NCBI GenBank assembly: GCA_937927525.1
Contig: CALBDR010000228.1
Coordinates: 1 to 11,420 of the forward strand
Reading direction: 5' to 3'
DNA: 11,420 nucleotides
Source of the DNA: an uncultured Candidatus Melainabacteria bacterium
GTDB taxonomy: Bacteria > Cyanobacteriota > Vampirovibrionia > LMEP-6097
Below the pieces are notes generated by a model. The model was not told the DNA's origin. It worked only from the letters and a program-made list of their open reading frames with translations, and ran no database searches. A program made the translations under genes and the position numbers. Positions 6,588 through 11,420 of the stretch are shown one piece after another (position 1 is the first letter of the stretch; every line of letters begins with the position of its first letter).

Positions 6588-7496
6588 ATGAATTCTGAAA
6601 TGAAATCAAGTATAGCTAATTCTATAATTAATTCAAGGATTGGTAGTGCTGGAACTCATAAAAGTAAAGATGAAGATTTAGATAAGGTTAGCTCAGACTC
6701 GAAAACTGTAGAAGAAAGTGACAAAATTATACAAATCTCTCAACTCAAAGATAAAAGTACAACTTTAATTGCCCAGATAGGTAATCTAGAAAGTGAAAAA
6801 CAAGTAATGGAAGCTATTAGCAACAGTCTTTATGATGGAGTAGGTGACCATAAAGAATTTATCAGCATAGTTACAGAAAAATCTGTAGCAGATGGAAATG
6901 CACGGATCAATGAACAAGTACAAGCCGTTAACCATGAAATGTTCGTTGCTATGAGGCTAGATACTGGTTCATTTAATGTAGATCTTGATACCGGTAGAGC
7001 ATTATATACAAGTCAAAGAGATGGTCAAGATTTGAGTGAAAATAGTAACTTAGCTGAGAATACATTTGTCTATGAAGAATATATTGAGGAAACTATAGCT
7101 GAAAATCCAGACCTCGCAGAGAAAGCTGCCCTAGAGGTATATATCAATTCTCTTGGAGTTGAAATCCAAGCAATGGAATCTAAAATAGAAGAGTTTGATA
7201 ATAAAGTAGATAATTTAGAAGGAACTGCAGGAAATGCACAAATACTTAATAATGTAACCATTAAGCAAGATGTAAATGAGGAATTACAATTAGAACACTT
7301 ACAAGAAGTTAGTGAGTTTGAACAGGGTAAAACTAGCACAGATAAAAATGATCAAAATACTTTAGCTAAAAATATTTCTAATACAAGAATGGGCGAAGAG
7401 ATAGGTGAAGCAATAGATACTGGTGACCAAGGAACCATTGATCAAATTTTAGAATTAGATGATATAGATCTCAAACTTCCAAGAAAAGAAAGTTAG
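6588..7496 (+). CDS. Acidic coiled-coil protein of unknown function with matching end motifs
   Basis: I do not recognise this 302-residue protein. It has no signal peptide, no membrane segment and no cysteine, and is rich in Asp, Glu, Asn, Gln and Ser. Residues 186-210 show a clean heptad pattern (I186, L189, I193, M196, I200, F203, V207, L210), a convincing coiled coil. A second likely helix with leucine/isoleucine spacing covers about 47-81. The N-terminal SIANSIINSRIG (8-19) is echoed near the C-terminus by TLAKNISNTRMG (258-269). The ends outside the helices are polar and probably flexible. This suggests a cytoplasmic (or non-Sec exported) oligomeric or adaptor protein. It follows murF by 45 bases on the same strand with its own strong ribosome-binding site, and converges on slt with 11 bases between stops. 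The location beside two peptidoglycan genes is suggestive only. The coding call itself is secure: the frame is long, has a good ribosome-binding site and uses codons like its neighbours. Confidence 0.8.
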   Translation: MNSEMKSSIANSIINSRIGSAGTHKSKDEDLDKVSSDSKTVEESDKIIQISQLKDKSTTLIAQIGNLESEKQVMEAISNSLYDGVGDHKEFISIVTEKSVADGNARINEQVQAVNHEMFVAMRLDTGSFNVDLDTGRALYTSQRDGQDLSENSNLAENTFVYEEYIEETIAENPDLAEKAALEVYINSLGVEIQAMESKIEEFDNKVDNLEGTAGNAQILNNVTIKQDVNEELQLEHLQEVSEFEQGKTSTDKNDQNTLAKNISNTRMGEEIGEAIDTGDQGTIDQILELDDIDLKLPRKES

Positions 7497-7507
7497 ATGA
7501 AATCAAA

Positions 7508-9622
7508 TCAACTATATAAATCTCTATAAACCCAGTAATTCTGTAAAACTTTTTTTACATAGTTCTTAGTTTCCTCATATGGAATACTTTCAACAAACAA
7601 ATCTGGATCTTTTGTAAAATCATACTTTTTCTCCCACTGTTTTATTCTCTGTGGACCAGCATTATAAGAAGCTATAGCAAAGATCATATTACCATTAAAG
7701 CTTCTAAATACTTCTTCCATATACCTTACACCTAATTTAATATTAATTTCAGGTATGAAAATATCTTCTAATCGTAAGCTTGAGATATTAAGGACACGAG
7801 CAATATCCTTTGCTGTATATGGCATTAATTGCATTAAGCCTATAGCACCAACTTTACTAACTATATCAGCCTGATAAGTCGACTCTTGCTTTATAAGTGC
7901 ATGAACTATAAAAGGATCTAACTTAGAACTTCCTCCAATATTTGAAGAAACAATTCCAGAATAAGCTAAAGGGTATGCAAACTGAAAAAGTTGATGCTCC
8001 TCTTTGTTATTAAAGTCAAAACTATCTTCAATAATCTGCTGAGCGAAACGAATCGATTTTAAATTATTCTTGGCTAAAGAATGAATATAAGTCAAAAACC
8101 TCTTGTCGAACGAATTTTCTTTTAATTTATCTATCGATAAAATATAGTCATAACTCTTAGTTATAAACAATTCTTTAATATCCTCACCATATAAATCCTC
8201 AATATCTTTTTCCGTAAACAGCTCAGGTCTCTCCCAATCTGGGATATGAACAATTTTAGATTTCGGCATTAATTCAAACCAAATATACTTAGGGTTAATT
8301 TTCATATGCTGAAGAATTTCTTTTGCCCTGTAACTATAATAATCAAGTGGGTGAGCAGAAATTAAGTTATTTAATACTGTTCTTGCATTCTCAGTATCAT
8401 TTCTATTTAGGTAAAACTTAGCCATCCAAAAAGCAACAAAAGGGTGAGACCTTGTTTCTGGATAAGACTTCCAGTGATTTTCAAATATAGACTTAGCTAA
8501 ATGAAAAGACTTACGTTTATATTCCATCCAAAAAACTCGAGACATACTTTCAGCAGCATAAAGGCTATTAGGGAATTTTTGATAAACAGCTTGATAATCA
8601 AATTTAGATTTAGTGATTTCTGCTATGTGCCATAAAATTTCATCTTCTATTGCAGGAGCATTTGGCAAAAGTGACCTTAATACATATAAATCACTATTAT
8701 TATTTCCTAAAGTTAAAACAGCATTTAAAAGTTTAGAAGCAAGTTTTCTATCAGTAGTGGATTGTATCTTTTCAATCAAAAAGTTTTTAGATTGCAGATT
8801 TTCTTTATTCATAGCAAGGGTTTTAGCGTAAGCCGCATAATGTCTTTCACTAAAAGTATCACTAGAAGTGTCGAAGTACTTGATTGCATTACGATAATCT
8901 TCTAAATTAAAGTAAACCATTGCTATGTCATTATTCAGAAACTTATATTCATCATTACCAGCAATTTGAGCTAAAATAAGTGGAGCCAAATTTCCTCCTG
9001 GGCTTTCTTTTAAGTAATGTGCAAATCTTTCTTTGCGCTTTATAGAATCTGATTCTAAGTTAGCTAAATAGAATTCAGCCCCTAAAGAATATTCAGTGTA
9101 TGAAAATTTTTTCTGAATCTCAGTAAAGAGTTCATGAGCCTGAGTTTTAAGATTTTGACGGGCATAAGATTTAGCTAAAGCGTAAAAAAAGCTAGGCTCG
9201 TCTTCACGAAACTCTAAAATTTTCTTTAAAACATCTACGATTATAGCTTCATAACCAATATAACTTGCATGATCAATTAAAACTTTCTTAGAATAGTTAG
9301 TTAAATAATCATAGTCAATCTGATACGAATATATAAAAGCTAATGCGTCCTCATCCATAGCTTTTGCTATTCTAGAAATTAAATATTTCCTTCTGTTTTC
9401 AAGTAACTTAGAACTAAACTTAATATTTAAAAGCTCAGAAAGCTTTTCTTTTTCTGAGAGTTCTTCAGAAGATATAATTTCATCAATATTATGAGTTGCA
9501 AACTTATCGTAACTATTAGCAGCTGGCTCATTACCAATATTAAAAAGTGTGTAAGTATAATAAGAAAAACCTAGTAACGCAGATATCGAAACAAATAATA
9601 GATAAGGTAAGATTTTGCGCAT
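7508..9622 (-). CDS. Membrane-anchored soluble-type lytic murein transglycosylase (Slt70-like)
   Basis: Cleaves the MurNAc-GlcNAc bond of peptidoglycan in the periplasm, leaving 1,6-anhydro ends. From the ATG at 9622 it has 704 residues. A TTG six bases upstream is a possible but less likely start. Residues 3-28 (KILPYLLF...) form one hydrophobic segment without a lipobox Cys, so a signal anchor or uncleaved signal peptide. About 40-550 is an all-helical region with TPR-like pairs (near 140-180, 235-260 and 395-435), as in the Slt70 ring. The C-terminal SLT domain has the catalytic Glu580 in KQESTYQ, then GAIGLMQLMP (592-601), ASYNAGP (651-657) and the family's closing ESIPYEETKNYV. All key residues are present. 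It is the last gene of pyrD-pyrF-slt, starting 10 bases after the pyrF stop; a TATAAT overlapping that stop could give it a promoter of its own. Confidence 0.93.
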   Translation of the reverse strand: MRKILPYLLFVSISALLGFSYYTYTLFNIGNEPAANSYDKFATHNIDEIISSEELSEKEKLSELLNIKFSSKLLENRRKYLISRIAKAMDEDALAFIYSYQIDYDYLTNYSKKVLIDHASYIGYEAIIVDVLKKILEFREDEPSFFYALAKSYARQNLKTQAHELFTEIQKKFSYTEYSLGAEFYLANLESDSIKRKERFAHYLKESPGGNLAPLILAQIAGNDEYKFLNNDIAMVYFNLEDYRNAIKYFDTSSDTFSERHYAAYAKTLAMNKENLQSKNFLIEKIQSTTDRKLASKLLNAVLTLGNNNSDLYVLRSLLPNAPAIEDEILWHIAEITKSKFDYQAVYQKFPNSLYAAESMSRVFWMEYKRKSFHLAKSIFENHWKSYPETRSHPFVAFWMAKFYLNRNDTENARTVLNNLISAHPLDYYSYRAKEILQHMKINPKYIWFELMPKSKIVHIPDWERPELFTEKDIEDLYGEDIKELFITKSYDYILSIDKLKENSFDKRFLTYIHSLAKNNLKSIRFAQQIIEDSFDFNNKEEHQLFQFAYPLAYSGIVSSNIGGSSKLDPFIVHALIKQESTYQADIVSKVGAIGLMQLMPYTAKDIARVLNISSLRLEDIFIPEINIKLGVRYMEEVFRSFNGNMIFAIASYNAGPQRIKQWEKKYDFTKDPDLFVESIPYEETKNYVKKVLQNYWVYRDLYS

Positions 9623-9631
9623 CTTCAAAAT

Positions 9632-9637
9632 ATTATA
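9632..9637 (-). promoter_or_regulatory. Candidate internal -10 box for slt
   Basis: Perfect TATAAT on the minus strand, preceded by TG, ending 9 bases before the slt ATG and overlapping the pyrF stop codon. No convincing -35 is visible. It could let slt be transcribed apart from the pyrimidine genes, or be chance. Confidence 0.3.
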
Positions 9638-10358
9638 CAGCTAAACGTTGAAACACTGAACTTAAATCAGTAGCTTTAGTAATAGCTCTACCCATGACTA
9701 AATAATCCACTCCAGAAGCTATAGCTTTTTCTGGAGTCATTACTCTTTTCTGATCATCATTACTATTTTCAGCAAAGCGAATACCAGGACATACTGTTAA
9801 AAACTCTTCACTGCATTTACTTTTAATTAGTTCAGCTTCTAATGCAGAACAGACTATACCGTCTAATCCAGCGATTTTTGACTTATCAGCAAGCTCAGTC
9901 ACAGCATTCTCTAAATCTCTATCAATTAAAAGATCTTTATTTAAAGTGGTCTGATCAACACTAGTAAGAATAGTAACTGCTATTAATAATGACTCAGGAG
10001 AGTATTCCTTTAAAGTCTCATTAGCTTTTTTCATCATTTCTACAGAACCAAGAGCATGAACATTAGTTATATCAACACCTAATTTTGCGATACTCTTAAT
10101 CGCTCCTACAACAGTATTAGGAATATCAAAAATTTTAAGATCTAGAAAAATTTTAAATCCTAAGTCTTTAATTAAACTAATAATATCAGGACCTTCACTA
10201 TAAAAAAGTTCCAAGCCAACTTTTACATAATTAGGCTTTAAATCACAATCTGATACTTTTTTAAGAAAAGTTTTAACTGTCTCAGAATCCTGAAAATCAA
10301 GAGCAATAATGGTTCTCTCAAGTGCATTAAGTGATTTAATATCTAAAGCAATGTTCAT
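9633..10358 (-). CDS. pyrF: Orotidine-5'-phosphate decarboxylase
   Basis: Last step of UMP synthesis: decarboxylates OMP in the cytoplasm. 241 residues, typical of the short bacterial type. The signature FLDLKIFDIPNT carries the catalytic D73-x-K75-x-x-D78 set. Asp21 (IIALDF) and Lys46 (VKVGLE) fill the other conserved active-site positions, and CPGIR and GVDYLVMGRAIT near the end form the phosphate-binding loops. Nothing essential is missing. Its ATG overlaps the pyrD stop as ATGA, and a purine-rich GGAAAAGG inside the end of pyrD serves as ribosome-binding site, so the two genes are translationally coupled. Confidence 0.97.
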   Translation of the reverse strand: MNIALDIKSLNALERTIIALDFQDSETVKTFLKKVSDCDLKPNYVKVGLELFYSEGPDIISLIKDLGFKIFLDLKIFDIPNTVVGAIKSIAKLGVDITNVHALGSVEMMKKANETLKEYSPESLLIAVTILTSVDQTTLNKDLLIDRDLENAVTELADKSKIAGLDGIVCSALEAELIKSKCSEEFLTVCPGIRFAENSNDDQKRVMTPEKAIASGVDYLVMGRAITKATDLSSVFQRLAV

Positions 10359-11278
10359 GATACCTTTTCCTTTTCATGAGCAAAACCTACCAACTCAGAA
10401 ACAGAGTTAATGTCATGGTCTTGTAGGTACTTATCTAACTGAGCTATTAAATCAGGTGCGACAGTAGGTTCTATAAAATTAGCAGTACCTATCGCTACAG
10501 CACTTGCTCCAGCATATAAAAATTCTAAAATATCATCTAAAGATTGAATACCACCCATGCCGACTATAGGTAAGTTTACCGCTTTGGAAACTTCATAAAC
10601 CATTCTAATTGCAACAGGCTTAATAGCTGGACCTGATAAACCGCCTGAGCCTCTAGCAAGTACAGGCTTTTTTGTTATAAGATCAATTCTCATACCTAAA
10701 AGAGTATTAATTAGTGCAAGACCATCAGCACCTCCACGTTCACAAGCTTTAGCCATACTTACAATATCCGTCACATTCGGTGAAAGCTTTACAAATAATG
10801 GAATATTGATAACATTTTTAACAGCATTAGTTAATCTTTCTAAAGATTCTTCATCAGAACCGAATTGAATACCATCTTTTACATTAGGGCATGAAACATT
10901 AAGTTCAATTGCATTAACTTTCCCTGACTCTGCAAGCCTTTTACAAGTAATTACATAATCTTCTAAAGTATGTCCCGCAACATTAGCGAAGATCTTAGTA
11001 TCATATTTAGATAGAAACTCTAGTTCATCTTCTATAACCTTTTCGACACCTGGATTCTGTAAACCGATAGAATTAAGCATACCTGCATGAGTCTCCGCGA
11101 CTCTAGGAGTCAAGTTACCATCACGAGGCTCTAAACTAGTAGCTTTAATAGCTATGCCACCTAAAAGTGAAAGATCATAAAATTTAGCATACTCTTTCCC
11201 GAAACCAAAGCAACCTGAAGCAGGCATAATCGGATTTTTCATAGTAATTCCAGCTAAAGTAGTTTCAGATCTAGACAC
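10355..11278 (-). CDS. pyrD: Dihydroorotate dehydrogenase, class 1B catalytic subunit
   Basis: Oxidises dihydroorotate to orotate in UMP synthesis; cytoplasmic FMN protein. About 307 residues. Class 1 features: ASGCFGFG near the start, NSIGLQNPG (70-78), and LNVSCPN with the catalytic Cys131 (class 2 enzymes have Ser) in the numbering that begins at the TTG at 11281. NTLLGM, GGLSGPAIKP and GMGGI...AIGTANF follow the class 1B pattern. Class 1B normally works with the iron-sulfur/FAD subunit PyrK, which is not in this window. Start: no ATG precedes the conserved region except one inside it, so GTG at 11278 or the adjacent TTG at 11281 must be used; a stop lies just upstream at 11291-11293. No Shine-Dalgarno is present; a TAAAAT box ends 9 bases before the GTG. 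First gene of pyrD-pyrF-slt. Confidence 0.95.
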   Translation of the reverse strand: MSRSETTLAGITMKNPIMPASGCFGFGKEYAKFYDLSLLGGIAIKATSLEPRDGNLTPRVAETHAGMLNSIGLQNPGVEKVIEDELEFLSKYDTKIFANVAGHTLEDYVITCKRLAESGKVNAIELNVSCPNVKDGIQFGSDEESLERLTNAVKNVINIPLFVKLSPNVTDIVSMAKACERGGADGLALINTLLGMRIDLITKKPVLARGSGGLSGPAIKPVAIRMVYEVSKAVNLPIVGMGGIQSLDDILEFLYAGASAVAIGTANFIEPTVAPDLIAQLDKYLQDHDINSVSELVGFAHEKEKVS

Positions 11279-11287
11279 CAAAAATAG

Positions 11288-11293
11288 ATTTTA
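11288..11293 (-). promoter_or_regulatory. Candidate -10 box of the pyrD-pyrF-slt operon
   Basis: TAAAAT (5 of 6 to consensus) on the minus strand ends 9 bases before the GTG start. The -35 is poor. With no ribosome-binding site either, the message may be nearly leaderless. The rest of the upstream non-coding stretch, 11294-11420, holds only the GC-rich patch and the inverted repeat. Confidence 0.3.
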
Positions 11294-11385
11294 GCATTTA
11301 AGATATAGTAAACCTCCAAAGTTTTCCTAACAATAAGGTAATAAGAATCTTGCTTTCGGGGCGGCAGCCAGTTCGAACGCATAAT

Positions 11386-11409
11386 ATAATTTCAATGAAT
11401 TGAAATTAT
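11386..11409. repeat. Perfect 11-bp inverted repeat upstream of pyrD
   Basis: ATAATTTCAAT (11386-11396), spacer GA, then its exact reverse complement ATTGAAATTAT (11399-11409). No T-run follows on either strand, so it is not a normal terminator. The near-continuous dyad resembles a binding site for a dimeric repressor, or a hairpin at the edge of an RNA gene or transcript. A TATAAT (11385-11390) overlaps its left arm on the plus strand, which would suit an operator over a rightward promoter whose gene lies outside the window. Confidence 0.5.
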
Positions 11410-11420
11410 TCAAAAGCTCA

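Noticed and set aside
11358..11380. tmRNA-like 5' end (GGGG, then TTCGA at the right distance)
   Set aside because: The diagnostic GGATTCGAC is not present and the following perfect hairpin does not fit tmRNA; the rest would lie outside the window.
11254..11382. Small minus-strand frame of 42 codons (MRSNWLPPRKQD...) overlapping the pyrD start, possible leader peptide
   Set aside because: No ribosome-binding site, no resemblance to known leaders, and its CGT, CGA and CCG codons come from the GC-rich patch and differ from the AGA-based usage of the neighbours.

Overview
The window is AT-rich bacterial chromosome, with arginine coded almost entirely by AGA. Gene content (MurF and a membrane-anchored Slt70-type lytic transglycosylase) points to a peptidoglycan-containing, probably diderm bacterium. 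A class 1B dihydroorotate dehydrogenase, a stand-alone HisI and a glycogen synthase/phosphorylase fusion would suit an uncultured low-GC lineage of the Melainabacteria/Vampirovibrionia or Bacteroidota-like kind. I cannot fix the taxon from the sequence. I see no mobile element, CRISPR array, integrase or obvious foreign block.

Layout. Positions 2-3691 (+) hold most of a giant storage-polysaccharide protein, a GT3 glycogen synthase joined to a GT35 phosphorylase, whose first residues lie beyond the left edge. Convergent with it is a shortened flavin-reductase-like gene (3701-4243, -). The 190-base gap that follows contains an orphan signal-peptide-like mini-ORF. Next come hisI (4436-4933, -), a strong intrinsic terminator and tRNA-Leu(UAA) (5036-5122, -). 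Divergent from the tRNA are murF (5193-6542, +) and an acidic coiled-coil protein of unknown function (6588-7496, +), probably co-transcribed. Converging on these is a tightly packed operon read leftward, pyrD-pyrF-slt (11278 down to 7508). The right edge (11279-11420) is non-coding and carries a GC-rich patch and a perfect 11-bp inverted repeat.

How the genes fit together. Most products are housekeeping: glycogen turnover, one step of histidine synthesis, two late steps of UMP synthesis, and building (MurF) or cutting (Slt) of peptidoglycan. I did not find a convincing new multi-gene system. The most unusual items are the synthase-phosphorylase fusion, the flavin-reductase homologue that lacks its flavin-binding core, a HisI with Asp where a zinc Cys is expected, the unknown protein with the same motif at both ends, and -10-like boxes only 7-12 bases from several start codons.
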